From the NCBI RefSeq assembly GCF_006540305.1, contig NZ_BJOR01000001.1:2108001-2172000 (forward strand): a stretch of DNA of 64,000 bases, in the 5' to 3' direction. A model generated the notes under the pieces. It was given only the letters and a program-made list of their open reading frames with translations. It was not told the origin of the DNA and ran no database searches. The translations under genes and the position numbers were made by a program. Source of the stretch: Streptomyces sp. 6-11-2 (lineage in GTDB: Bacteria; Actinomycetota; Actinomycetes; Streptomycetales; Streptomycetaceae). This document shows, piece after piece, positions 48,503-58,382 of the stretch. The stretch's first letter is position 1. The number at the start of each line of letters is the position of its first letter.

Positions 48503-49050
48503 CGAGTCGCCTCGGCCTTCGAAGCGGCTTCATCGAGGCCGTCGAGGAAGCGGTCGATCACACGGCTCTGCCGGGCGTGGTCCTCGAGGGACTCGCCGAC
48601 GAGCTTGCCGGCCAGCTCGGTGGCCAGCGTGCCGACGTCCTGCCGGAGCGCGGACGCGGCGGCCTTGCGGTCGGCCTCGATCTGGGCGTGGCCGGCGGCG
48701 ACGATCTCCTCGCGCTGACGCTGGCCCTCGGCCCGCATCTCGGCGATGAGCGTGGCGCCCTGCTCCTGCGCCTCCTGGCGCAGGCGCGCGGCCTCGTGCC
48801 GGGCCTCGGCGAGCTGAGCCTTGTACTGCTCAAGAACGCTCTGGGCCTCGGTCTGCGCGGCCTCGGCCTTTTCGATACCGCCCTCGATGGCCTCGCGGCG
48901 CTCCTCCAGAACCTTGTTGATGTTCGGGAGGAGCTTCTTCGCGAGGAAACCGAAGACGATGACGAAGGCGAGCAGGCCGATGACGAGCTCGGGGATCGGC
49001 GGGACGAGAGGGTTCTCCGTCTCGGCCGCCAGAATGAGCAGCTGGCTCAT
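48499..49050 (-). CDS. atpF: ATP synthase subunit b
   Basis: The 183-residue protein has one membrane helix (LVIGLLAFVIVFGFLAKKLLPNI, about 23-45) followed by a long charged helix for the right-handed coiled coil (KVLEERREAIEGGIEKAEAAQTEAQ...). It forms the peripheral stalk with delta. Its stop overlaps atpH, and it lies 41 bp after atpE. Confidence 0.97.
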   Translation of the reverse strand: MSQLLILAAETENPLVPPIPELVIGLLAFVIVFGFLAKKLLPNINKVLEERREAIEGGIEKAEAAQTEAQSVLEQYKAQLAEARHEAARLRQEAQEQGATLIAEMRAEGQRQREEIVAAGHAQIEADRKAAASALRQDVGTLATELAGKLVGESLEDHARQSRVIDRFLDGLDEAASKAEATR

Positions 49051-49091
49051 GTCAGTGCCTTTCGTCTAGGAAGCTTTCGCTGTTCGGCGAA

Positions 49092-49340
<249 letters not shown>

Positions 49341-49396
49341 TTACGGACCGGTGGGGGTTGGCCACCGGACGATCAGGGGGTTGCTCTGCGGGGTGC

Positions 49397-50218
49397 TCAG
49401 TGGTGCTCTGCGAGCGCGCCCTGGATGTACGTGCAGGTCAGGAGGACGAAGACGTACGCCTGCAGTGCCTGGATGAAGAGCTCGAAGGCCGTCATCACGA
49501 TCGTCATGATGAAGCTGACGCCCGCGTAGGCGATGCCGATGCCGTTGAGCAGGTACCAGCTGGCGATCGTGAAGAGGAGCAGCAGCGTGTGGCCCGCGAA
49601 CATGTTCGCGAAGAGCCGGACCGCGTGAGTGAAGGGCCGGACCAGCAGGTTCGAGAAGAACTCGATGAGCATGGCCAGCGGGAGCACCGCGCCCAGCGAC
49701 TTGTCGTAGCCCGTCACGTTCTTGAAGAAGCCCACGAAGCCGTGGCGCTTGAAGGTCAGCGAGACCCACAGCACGTAGACGATCAGGGCCAGCACGATCG
49801 GGTACGCGATGATCGCGGTGACCGGGAACTGGGCGACCGGGACGATCGACCAGAGGTTCATCATCCAGATGAAGAAGAACAGGGAGACGACGAGCGGGAC
49901 GTACTTCTCGCCTTCCTTCTTGCCGATCGTCTCGTAGACGACTCCGCGCCGGATGAAGTCGTAACCGGCCTCGGCGACCATCTGAAGCTTGCCGGGCACG
50001 ACCTGCGGCTTGCGGAACGCGGCCCAGAAGAAGCCGACGACGATGATCGAGCCGAGCAGCGCCAGCAGCATCGTCTTGTTGAAGTACAGGTTGCTGTCCG
50101 CGTTGCCCCAGAGGGGCTCGAACAGGAACGAGTGCAGGCCCGGAGCGGGGAAGCCACAGCCGGCGAAGATGTGGCAGTCGGTCTCGAAGGCGAGCACCTG
50201 CGTCGGGTCAGCACTCAC
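49397..50218 (-). CDS. atpB: ATP synthase subunit a
   Basis: GTG at 50218 (VSADPTQVLAFETDC) has AAGGAG at the right distance and gives 273 residues; ATGs further upstream would place that site inside the gene. Five or six membrane helices are visible. The essential arginine is in LLVRPFTHAVRLFANMFAGHTLL, and the C-terminal helix ends QALQAYVFVLLTCTYIQGALAEHH. It forms the proton half-channels against the c-ring. Confidence 0.96.
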   Translation of the reverse strand: MSADPTQVLAFETDCHIFAGCGFPAPGLHSFLFEPLWGNADSNLYFNKTMLLALLGSIIVVGFFWAAFRKPQVVPGKLQMVAEAGYDFIRRGVVYETIGKKEGEKYVPLVVSLFFFIWMMNLWSIVPVAQFPVTAIIAYPIVLALIVYVLWVSLTFKRHGFVGFFKNVTGYDKSLGAVLPLAMLIEFFSNLLVRPFTHAVRLFANMFAGHTLLLLFTIASWYLLNGIGIAYAGVSFIMTIVMTAFELFIQALQAYVFVLLTCTYIQGALAEHH

Positions 50219-50443
50219 CGCGGGCTCCTTCAGCATGGCGCATAGGTACGGCAACCTCGTTGTGTCGGCGCGGCGTGCGGCCGCAGTTCGGCACGGGACT
50301 GGTGTTACGGATGTGGGGGCGGCAGAGGGGCATCTCGCCTCGCGATCGAACAGGCGTCAGCTGTGATGCCCGCGCCCGCGATGCCGCAGTTGGCACCGGA
50401 CGATAGCAGGATCTCTCAAGCGTCTTTATCCCGGCCCTACCGC

Positions 50444-50890
50444 TCACGACGAGCGCTCCGTCTTTTCGGACTTCTCGCCCGCCGTGGACGGGGCCGAGTC
50501 GGGCTCGACGTAGAGGATCTTGGACTTCATATGGGCCCGCGTCTGCGCCGCGGTCCACGCCAGCGTGGCGGCGAGCAGGGTGAAGGCGAAGGCCTTCGGG
50601 TTGAACAGCGTGGTGTGCTTGAACGCGGCCAGGAAGACGAACAGCAGCAGGATCTGGGCCGCGTAGAGCATCAGGCCCATCGCCTGGAAGAGATGCGGAA
50701 GCGACTTGGCCGTGCGCTGCAGGACGTAGAGGCCGAGCCCCATGAACAGGATCACGACCAGGGTCGCGACGACCGCGCCGATCGCCCCTTTTCCACCGGC
50801 GACCACACCGCTGACGACGGCGGCAACCACACCGACGGCGGCTGTGGGCACAGCGGCCTCGGCCAGGATCCGGGCGTCATTGGACGGCAT
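50444..50890 (-). CDS. atpI: AtpI-like membrane protein, first gene of the atp operon
   Basis: The 148-residue protein has four membrane helices (about 12-30, 37-56, 72-90, 98-116) and a charged tail rich in Ser and Glu. Position and topology match AtpI, which assists c-ring assembly or ion supply and is not part of the final complex. Sequence conservation in AtpI is low, so the name rests mainly on place. The gap to atpB is 225 bp, which leaves room for a second promoter. Confidence 0.85.
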   Translation of the reverse strand: MPSNDARILAEAAVPTAAVGVVAAVVSGVVAGGKGAIGAVVATLVVILFMGLGLYVLQRTAKSLPHLFQAMGLMLYAAQILLLFVFLAAFKHTTLFNPKAFAFTLLAATLAWTAAQTRAHMKSKILYVEPDSAPSTAGEKSEKTERSS

Positions 50891-51191
50891 CGCGGCAACT
50901 CCGCATTCACAGGGGGCAGGGCGTCGTCATGGGACGAGCGTAGTCCCGGTGCCGAGGGGGGAAACCTCGGCCCCACCAGGACCTTCTCACTGTGGCCCTT
51001 CGGCTCTCCGGGATACTCGTGAACGGTATCACAAACTATTTGATGAGGTCTTTACCTCCTGGGTGTGCTGACCCTCACACGTGAGAGTACAGCTGCACTT
51101 CTGTGCAAAATCCAGACCTATTCGCCCGATATTGAGGGGATTCAGCACCCCACGGGTTGGCAACGCTTTAGTCAGATTCTTACCTTGGCCG
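50891..51191 (-). promoter_or_regulatory. Promoter region of the atp operon
   Basis: This 301-bp gap holds no gene and is clearly more AT-rich at 51020-51190. Two dyads are visible: CTCAC-AC-GTGAG (51074-51085) and TGCAC-TTCT-GTGCA (51094-51107). On the minus strand TTTTGC and TACTCT near 51107-51085 are promoter-like, but I cannot fix the start. The dyads are candidate regulator sites for the whole operon. Confidence 0.55.
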
Positions 51192-52601
51192 TCAGCGCGA
51201 TGTTCCGGCTTTCCGCCCGTCCAGAACGCGCGAACGGGCTCCGACGGCGGTCGCTCCGTTGACCCCGGCCGCACCGGCACGGACCCGCACGCCCGCGGCC
51301 ACGGGCGCCTCCCCCGGCACAGCGCTCTCCGAGGCCGCGGAAGCCCCCACGGACGCCTCCTGCGGCGCGGAGTCCGTGGACGAGGCGGACGACGCCACCG
51401 CTGGCTCGGAGGCTCCCCGGCCCATGACCCCGCCCCGGCGCCGGTAGCGCGGCGGCACGAACCGCTCGGCCCAGCGCGGGGCGCGGGGGGTGAAGCGCGG
51501 CAGCAGGAGCAGCACCAGGCCGAGGAAGCTGAGGCCCACGATGCCCAGCACGATCCACATGGACGCCGACTTGACCGAGTAGGCGAGCGCGCCGAAGCCG
51601 ATCAGGGCCGCCCAGAAGTACATGATCAGCACGGCCCGGCTGTGCGAGTGGCCGATCTCCAGCAGGCGGTGGTGCAGATGGCCGCGGTCGGCGGCGAACG
51701 GCGACTTGCCGTGCCAGGTGCGCCGCACGATGGCCAGGACCAGGTCGGCGGCCGGGATGGCGATGATCGTCAACGGCATCAGCAGCGGGATGTAGACCGG
51801 CACCATCTGGTGCACCGCGTTGCGCTCGGACCCGGAGAACAGCTTCATCACGTCGGGGTCGACCTGCCCGGTCACCGAGATCGCGCCGGCCGCCAGCACC
51901 AGGCCGATGAGCATGGACCCCGAGTCGCCCATGAAGATCCGCGCGGGATGCATGTTGTGCGGCAGGAAGCCCAGGCACATGCCCATGAGGACGGCCGCGA
52001 AGAGGGTGGCGGGGGCGGCGGCCTCGATGCCGTACGAGTACCAGATCCGGTAGGCGTACATGAAGAACGCGGCGGCCGCGATGCACACCATGCCGGAGGC
52101 CAGACCGTCGAGGCCGTCGACGAAGTTGACCGCGTTGATGGTGATGACGACCAGGGCGACCGTGAGCAGGGTGCCCTGCCACTGGGTGAGCGCGACCGTG
52201 CCGACGCCGGGCACGGGCAGCCACAGGATCGTCAGACCCTGCATCACCATCACACCGGCCGCGATCATCTGACCGCCCAGCTTGATCAGGGCGTCGATCT
52301 CGAACTTGTCGTCCAGGACACCGATCAGCCAGATCAGGGCGGCGCCGGAGAGCAGCGCGCGCGGCTCGTTCGACTTCTCGAAGACCTCGTTGAGGTTGGT
52401 GAGGTGGTCGGCGACGAGCAGGCCCGCGCACAGGCCGAAGAACATGGCGATACCGCCGAGCCGGGGAGTGGGCTCCCGGTGCACGTCACGTGCCCGGATC
52501 TCCGGCATCGCTCCCGCGACGATCGCGAACTTGCGTACCGGCCCTGTCAGCAGATACGTCACCGCGGCCGTGATGCAGAGCGTCAGCAGGTATTCACGCA
52601 C
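51192..52601 (-). CDS. WecA/MraY-family undecaprenyl-phosphate sugar-phosphate transferase
   Basis: GTG at 52601 (VREYLLTLC) with GGGGAAG upstream gives 469 residues. About 11 membrane helices carry the family motifs: HREPTPRLGGIAMF near the start, LIGVLDDKFEID, NFVDGLDGLASG (catalytic Asp residues), FMGDSGSMLIG and RGHLHHRLLEIGHSH. It transfers a sugar-1-phosphate, often GlcNAc-1-P, from UDP to undecaprenyl phosphate at the membrane, starting wall-linked glycopolymer synthesis. About 120 C-terminal residues rich in Ala, Ser and Val are extra and probably flexible. An LCP ligase that could use such products lies at 58887-60026. Confidence 0.9.
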   Translation of the reverse strand: MREYLLTLCITAAVTYLLTGPVRKFAIVAGAMPEIRARDVHREPTPRLGGIAMFFGLCAGLLVADHLTNLNEVFEKSNEPRALLSGAALIWLIGVLDDKFEIDALIKLGGQMIAAGVMVMQGLTILWLPVPGVGTVALTQWQGTLLTVALVVITINAVNFVDGLDGLASGMVCIAAAAFFMYAYRIWYSYGIEAAAPATLFAAVLMGMCLGFLPHNMHPARIFMGDSGSMLIGLVLAAGAISVTGQVDPDVMKLFSGSERNAVHQMVPVYIPLLMPLTIIAIPAADLVLAIVRRTWHGKSPFAADRGHLHHRLLEIGHSHSRAVLIMYFWAALIGFGALAYSVKSASMWIVLGIVGLSFLGLVLLLLPRFTPRAPRWAERFVPPRYRRRGGVMGRGASEPAVASSASSTDSAPQEASVGASAASESAVPGEAPVAAGVRVRAGAAGVNGATAVGARSRVLDGRKAGTSR

Positions 52602-52740
52602 GGGCTTCCCCACAGGTCTCGCTGGCCTTCTCAGCCCCACACCCTAGCGACGCAGGCATATGTATGTGGACTTCCGGGTAGCGACGATGGTTGCACGTGT
52701 GGCTGTGTACGGTTTTGTACGACCCCTCTGCTACCCCGCC

Positions 52741-53979
52741 TCAGCCGGGATACGGCGGAAACCGGACCGTGAGTTCGCGCACGTCCTCGCGCGCGCTCGC
52801 CCCGTCGACCTCGCCGCGCAGCACCTTGCCGAACAGGACGGCTATCCACTCCATCTCCTGCTGGCCCATGCCCTGGCTGGTCACCGCGGCGGTGCCCAGG
52901 CGCAGCCCGCGGCTGTCGGCGTGCGGCAGCGCGCAGCAGTCGAGGACGATACCGGCGGCGGCCAGCCGTCCGCGCGCGGTGCGCCCCTCGATACCGAGCG
53001 GCGCCGGGTCGGCGGTGATCAGGTGAGTGTCCGTGCCGCCCGTGGTGACGGTCAGGCCCTCGGCGGCCAGCCGGGCCGCGAGCACCCTCGCGTTGGCGAC
53101 GACCTGGTGGGCGTAGGCGGAGAAGGCCGGGGTCGCGGCCTCGCCGAACGCGACGGCCTTGGCGGCGATGGTGTGCATCTGGGCGCCGCCCTGGGTGAAG
53201 GGGAAGACGGCGCGGTCGACGCGCTCGGCCAGCTCGCCGCCGCACAGGAGCATCCCGCCGCGCGGCCCGCGCAGCACCTTGTGGGTGGTGGCGCACACCA
53301 CGTCGGCGTACGGGACGGGGTTGGGCGCCGCCTTGCCGGCGACGAGTCCGATGGGGTGGGCCGCGTCGGCGATCAGATAGGCGCCGACCTCGTCGGCGAC
53401 CGAGCGGAAGAAGGCGTAGTCGATGTGGCGGGGGTAGGCGATGGAGCCGCACACGATCGCCTTGGGCCGGTGCGCGTGGGCGAGCGTGCGCACCTGCTGG
53501 TGATCGATGAGTCCGGTCTCGGCGTCGACGCCGTAGCCGACGAAGTCGAACCAGCGGCCGGAGAAGTTCGCGGGCGAGCCGTGCGTGAGGTGTCCGCCGT
53601 AGGGCAGGCCGAGGGCGAGGACGGTGTCGCCGGGCCGCAGCAGCGCCGCGTACGCGGCGAGCACCGCGGACGAGCCCGAGTGGGCCTGCACGTTGGCGTG
53701 TTCGGCACCGAACAGGGCCTTGGCCCGCCCTACGGCGAGGCGTTCGGCGACGTCGACGATCTCGCAGCCGCCGTGGTGCCGGGCGCCGGGATAGCCCTCG
53801 GCGTACTTGTTCGCCAGCACCGAGCCGAGCGTGGCGAGCACCGCCGGCGAGGTGAAGTTCTCGGCCGCGATCAACTGGAGCGTCGTCGACTGCCGGTCGA
53901 GCTCCCCGAGCAGGACGTCGGCCAGTTCGGGGTCCTGCCGGCGCAGGAGATCGGCCTCGAGAACGGGGATGACCGACAT
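52741..53979 (-). CDS. glyA: Serine hydroxymethyltransferase-like PLP enzyme (divergent second copy)
   Basis: ATG at 53979 has GGAG upstream and gives 412 residues. The SHMT landmarks are present: NKYAEGYPG, GGHLTHGSPANFSG, DAAHPIGLV (PLP Asp and His), the PLP lysine in TTHKVLRGPRGG and the carboxylate Arg in RLGTAAVTSQG. However, the normally conserved Tyr-Tyr after GYPGxR is His-His (GYPGARHHGGCE), and other loops also vary. It probably makes glycine and methylene-tetrahydrofolate from serine, but substrate preference may differ from a standard GlyA. A long gene-poor region precedes it. Another glyA is expected elsewhere in the genome. Confidence 0.82.
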   Translation of the reverse strand: MSVIPVLEADLLRRQDPELADVLLGELDRQSTTLQLIAAENFTSPAVLATLGSVLANKYAEGYPGARHHGGCEIVDVAERLAVGRAKALFGAEHANVQAHSGSSAVLAAYAALLRPGDTVLALGLPYGGHLTHGSPANFSGRWFDFVGYGVDAETGLIDHQQVRTLAHAHRPKAIVCGSIAYPRHIDYAFFRSVADEVGAYLIADAAHPIGLVAGKAAPNPVPYADVVCATTHKVLRGPRGGMLLCGGELAERVDRAVFPFTQGGAQMHTIAAKAVAFGEAATPAFSAYAHQVVANARVLAARLAAEGLTVTTGGTDTHLITADPAPLGIEGRTARGRLAAAGIVLDCCALPHADSRGLRLGTAAVTSQGMGQQEMEWIAVLFGKVLRGEVDGASAREDVRELTVRFPPYPG

Positions 53980-54934
53980 GTCGGGCTCCGGGCGGTCGAC
54001 GTTGACGTACGTCCAATGTAGGCCCACCAGCCCCACCCCGCGCGGCCCCTTACGCCGACACGGCTACCCCTCGCGTGCCTCTCGGCGCACACCCGCGCGA
54101 CGCCGGCAGCCGGGCCCGGGAGACCGAGCGGCGAGCCCCACGTGCACACGTGCGGGCACGCCCCAGCCGCACCTCTCCCCCGTCCACGCGCCTCCCGTCG
54201 ACGGGCCTCGGGGAGCGCGACGAGCGCCGGGTCCCCCACGGGCCGACAGGTCCCTCCAGCCGGGCCGTACGGCCCACGGAGCCTCCGCCGGGGTCCCCGA
54301 GCCACGTACGAGCGTGCGGCCCGCCAGACGCCCGACAGGGCACGCGCCGAGGCCGACCACCGACACAACCCACGCACGCCCCAGACCGGAGCAGGCCGAC
54401 CGGACCCGCGCGCGACCCAAACGGGCCGCCCTCCGCCGGACACGCCGCAGACACGCGTCAAGGCCATCCCCGACGCAACCCGGAGGCCGCACCGACACGG
54501 CCCACGACGCACCCACACCACGCCCGCCCGGCCGGAGCAGGCCGCCGGTCCGGGCACGCCCCGTGCACGGCCCCACAGGGCGCCTTCAGCCAGGACTCGG
54601 GCTCTCCAACGCCAGGCGCCTCACAGGCGCACGCCAAAGGCCGCCGCCGACGCAGTCACGGCACACCCGCACCACGCCCACCGGCCCGAGCAGGCCAACC
54701 GGACCCGACGCGACCCGTGTGCGGCCCCGAAGGGCACCCCTGGCCCCCGAGCCGGGTCCCGGGCCTCCCCGTCCGCCAGAAGCTCCGCAGACGCGCGCCG
54801 AGGCCGTCACCCGGCGCGACCCTTGCGCGACCTCACGGAGCACCCCGGCTCCCGCGCCGGAGCGCTTCAGTTGCTGGGTGGTCGGCGGCCGTCCCCGGAG
54901 GTGGATAGCCGTCCGCTGCGAGGCCCGGCGGGCG
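53980..54934. other. Gene-poor 0.9-kb stretch with degenerate repeats
   Basis: Between the SHMT gene and the PTP-like gene I find no credible gene. Open frames exist on both strands, but their products are Pro-, Arg- and Ala-rich with no family pattern. The plus strand is strongly richer in C than G. Motifs recur loosely at about 130-170 bp: CGGAGCAGGCC-type cores near 54391, 54534 and 54688, each followed by ACCGG or CCGG and GACCC or CCCCGT, plus ACGCCCCAG and CGCAGAC...GCC blocks. An exact palindrome GGGCCGTACGGCCC lies at 54262-54275. It may be a long SHMT leader or eroded repeats. Confidence 0.6.
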
Positions 54935-55567
54935 TCAGGCGCGGGCCGGGACTCCCGTCAGAGCCGTTACCACCGGGTCCAGGGCCTGGTGTATCTCGTC
55001 GCCGACCGAGCGGAAGAACGTCAGGGGGGCGCCGTAGGGGTCGTAGACCTCGTCGGCCTCGGCGGTCGGGGCCAGGAGCCACCCGCGTAGAGCGGCGGCG
55101 GCGCGGACCAGGGCGCGGGCGCGTTCGACCACGCCGTCCTCCAGGGGCGGCAGCGTGGCCGTGTCTATCGCCTTCACCAGGCGGGTGAACTCCTTGAGGG
55201 TGAAGGTGCGCAGGCCCGCCGAGTGGCCCATGGAGATGACCTGGGCACGGTGGTCCAGGGTCGCGGTGAGCACCAGGTCGGCGCGGATCACATGCTCGTC
55301 CAGCAGTTCCCGGCCGGTGAAGCCGGAGGCGTCCGCGCCGAAGTCGGCCAGCACGGTCTCCGCGTTGGCCTCCATCGGCGCGCCTTCGTGGCCCCAGGTG
55401 CCCGCGCTCTCCACGATCAGCCCGCCGCCCCGCGGATCCCCGAGCCGGTCCGCCACGAAGTGCCGGGTCAGCCGCTCGGTGATGGGAGAACGGCACACGT
55501 TGCCGGTGCTGACGTGCAGGATGCGGAAGGTGTCGCCTATGCCACGCCCCGCGTCAGGGGCCGTCAA
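54935..55567 (-). CDS. Low-molecular-weight protein-tyrosine-phosphatase-like protein, nucleophile replaced
   Basis: The TTG start overlaps the stop of the threonylcarbamoyl-AMP synthase gene (TTGA), with GAGGTGG upstream, giving 210 residues. The P-loop reads ILHVSTGNVCRSPITE. In active enzymes it is VCxGNxCRSP, so the first Cys, the nucleophile, is Ser here, while the Arg and second Cys remain. The general-acid region VYDPYG is present near the end. It is therefore probably a non-catalytic or altered member of the family, possibly a phosphotyrosine binder. It also has about 50 extra residues. The tight coupling to the tRNA-modification gene is notable. Confidence 0.82.
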   Translation of the reverse strand: MTAPDAGRGIGDTFRILHVSTGNVCRSPITERLTRHFVADRLGDPRGGGLIVESAGTWGHEGAPMEANAETVLADFGADASGFTGRELLDEHVIRADLVLTATLDHRAQVISMGHSAGLRTFTLKEFTRLVKAIDTATLPPLEDGVVERARALVRAAAALRGWLLAPTAEADEVYDPYGAPLTFFRSVGDEIHQALDPVVTALTGVPARA

Positions 55568-56211
55568 TTCGCCACCTCGAGGTCGGGTACCACCTTGCGC
55601 AGCTCCTCCGGCGACAGGGCGCCCTCGCGCAGCAGCACGGGCACCTTGCGGGTGACGTCGACGATGGAGGACGGGACGTTGCCGGGGGTCGGGCCGCCGT
55701 CGAGGTAGACGGAGACGGAGTCGCCGAGCATGTCCTGCGCGGCGCCGCAGTTCTCCGGCGCGGGGTGGCCGGTCAGGTTCGCCGACGACACGGCCATCGG
55801 GCCGACCTCCGTGAGCAGTTCGATGGCGACCGGGTGCAGCGGCATCCGCACCGCGACCGTGCCCCGGGTGTCCCCGAGGTCCCACTGGAGGGACGGCTGG
55901 TGCCGCGCGACCAGCGTCAGCGCGCCCGGCCAGAAGGCGTCCACGAGTTCCCAGGCCATCTCGGAGAAGTCCGTGACCAGTCCGTGCAGCGTGTTCGGGG
56001 AGCCGATGAGGACGGGGGTGGGCATGTTGCGGCCCCGGCCCTTGGCGGCGAGCAGGTCGGCCACGCCCTCGGAGGAGAACGCGTCGGCGCCGATGCCGTA
56101 GACCGTGTCGGTGGGCAGCACCACGAGTTCGCCGCGGCGGACGGCGGACGCCGCCTCACGCAGACCCGTCACGCGGTCGGTGGCGTCGTTGGTGTCGTAT
56201 CGCCGTGCCAT
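55564..56211 (-). CDS. Threonylcarbamoyl-AMP synthase (Sua5/YrdC/YciO family)
   Basis: The 215-residue protein has the YrdC fold: LVVLPTDTVYGIGADAFSSEGVADLLAAKGRGRNMP (ATP and threonine site), then GTVAVRMPLHPVAIELL and AVSSANLTGHPAP. It makes threonylcarbamoyl-AMP from threonine, bicarbonate and ATP for the t6A base at position 37 of ANN-decoding tRNAs. It is the short YrdC type without the extra Sua5 domain. It follows prmC by 52 bp and overlaps the PTP-like gene. The block prfA-prmC-sua5 is common in actinobacteria. Confidence 0.93.
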   Translation of the reverse strand: MARRYDTNDATDRVTGLREAASAVRRGELVVLPTDTVYGIGADAFSSEGVADLLAAKGRGRNMPTPVLIGSPNTLHGLVTDFSEMAWELVDAFWPGALTLVARHQPSLQWDLGDTRGTVAVRMPLHPVAIELLTEVGPMAVSSANLTGHPAPENCGAAQDMLGDSVSVYLDGGPTPGNVPSSIVDVTRKVPVLLREGALSPEELRKVVPDLEVAN

Positions 56212-56263
56212 TGTCAGCGGGCCTCCTCGTACACGTACTGCTGGTCAGAAGTCCTGATGGGGG

Positions 56264-57145
56264 TCACGGCAGCGCCTTGCGGGCGGTGGCGAACCGCGGC
56301 CGGTTGTTGAGGTCGGGGTGGTCGGCGGCGTCGGCCCAGCCCAGTTCCTCGGTGAAGATCCACGGCACCTGTCCGCCCTGGGTGTCGGCGTGCTCGACGA
56401 CGACGACTCCGCCGGGCCGCAGCAGCCGGTGCGCGGTGCGCTCGATGCCGCGGATCAGGTCGAGGCCGTCCTCCCCGGAGAACAACGCCAGCTCCGGGTC
56501 GTAGTCGCGGGCCTCGGGGGCGACGTACTCCCATTCGGTGAGCGGGATGTACGGCGGGTTGGAGATGACGAGGTCGACCTGGCCGTCGAGGTCCGGGAAG
56601 GCCGTCAGGGCGTCGCCCTGACGCAGGTCGACCCTGGACCCCTCCATGTTCTTGCTGGTCCACTTCAGGGCGTCCTCGCTCAGCTCCACGGCGTGCACGC
56701 GCGAACGCGGCACCTCCTGGGCGAGGGCGAGCGCGATGGCCCCCGAGCCGGTGCACAGGTCGACGATGCACGGCTCGACGACGTCCATGGCCCGTACGGC
56801 GTCTATGGCCCAGCCGACCACGGACTCGGTCTCCGGCCGGGGCACGAACACCCCTGGCCCGACCTGGAGTTCCAGATACCGGAAGTAGGCCCGCCCGGTG
56901 ATGTGCTGGAGCGGCTCGCGCTGCTCGCGCCGGGCGATGACCTCCCAGTAGCGGGCGTCGAAGTCGGCGTCCTTCACGGTGTGCAGCTGGCCCCGCTTGA
57001 CGCCGTGCACGAACGCGGCGAGTTCCTCCGCGTCGGTGCGCGGCGAGTCCACGCCCGCGTCGGCCAGCCGCTGGGTGGCCTGCGCCACCTCCGCGAGCAG
57101 CACGCTGCGGGGGCTCGGGGGTCGCCCCCCGGATTCTTGCTGCAC
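56264..57145 (-). CDS. prmC: Release-factor glutamine methyltransferase PrmC
   Basis: GTG at 57145 with GGAGGACC upstream gives 293 residues; the large upward extension of the frame covers prfA and is not used. The SAM motif is VDLCTGSGAIALALAQ and the catalytic motif is SNPPYIPLTEW, with the family N-terminal helical domain (about 1-90, EPLQHITGRAYF). It methylates the Gln of the GGQ motif in release factors, so its substrate is encoded next to it by prfA. A compact hairpin separates the two genes. Confidence 0.94.
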   Translation of the reverse strand: MQQESGGRPPSPRSVLLAEVAQATQRLADAGVDSPRTDAEELAAFVHGVKRGQLHTVKDADFDARYWEVIARREQREPLQHITGRAYFRYLELQVGPGVFVPRPETESVVGWAIDAVRAMDVVEPCIVDLCTGSGAIALALAQEVPRSRVHAVELSEDALKWTSKNMEGSRVDLRQGDALTAFPDLDGQVDLVISNPPYIPLTEWEYVAPEARDYDPELALFSGEDGLDLIRGIERTAHRLLRPGGVVVVEHADTQGGQVPWIFTEELGWADAADHPDLNNRPRFATARKALP

Positions 57146-57168
57146 GCTGGTCCTCCGTTGGTGCTCGT

Positions 57169-57195
57169 ACGTACGCACGTCCCGCGTGCGTACGT
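57169..57195 (-). other. Hairpin between prfA and prmC
   Basis: ACGTACGCACG (57169-57179) and CGTGCGTACGT (57185-57195) pair perfectly with a 5-nt loop, 3 nt after the prfA stop and about 20 nt before the prmC ribosome-binding site. It may be an attenuator, a weak terminator or an RNA stability element inside the operon. Confidence 0.6.
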
Positions 57196-57198
57196 GTC

Positions 57199-58266
<1,068 letters not shown>

Positions 58267-58323
58267 CTTTCGGCTCCTGTACTGCCTGTACTACTGGGGT
58301 GGGGGAAGGCGGGCGACCAAAAA

Positions 58324-58370
58324 CGCCGGTCCCGGCGCACCCCGCGGTGGGGTACGGCCGTGGACCGGCG
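58324..58370 (-). terminator. Terminator of rpmE
   Basis: CGCCGGTCC (58324-58332) and GGACCGGCG (58362-58370) form the outer stem with GC-rich inner pairing. On the minus strand five T follow immediately (58323-58319). It ends 12 nt past the rpmE stop and just upstream of prfA. Confidence 0.8.
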
Positions 58371-58382
58371 GAAAGGGGCGCG

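Noticed and set aside
53980..54934. Glycine riboswitch or other known riboswitch upstream of the SHMT gene
   Set aside because: I looked for the tandem glycine aptamer core and for purine-rich conserved loops and found none that I could defend.
53807..55090. Open frame of 427 codons on the plus strand over the SHMT start and the cryptic region
   Set aside because: It overlaps the well-supported SHMT and PTP-like genes on the other strand, and its product is Pro/Arg/Ala-rich with no domain pattern.
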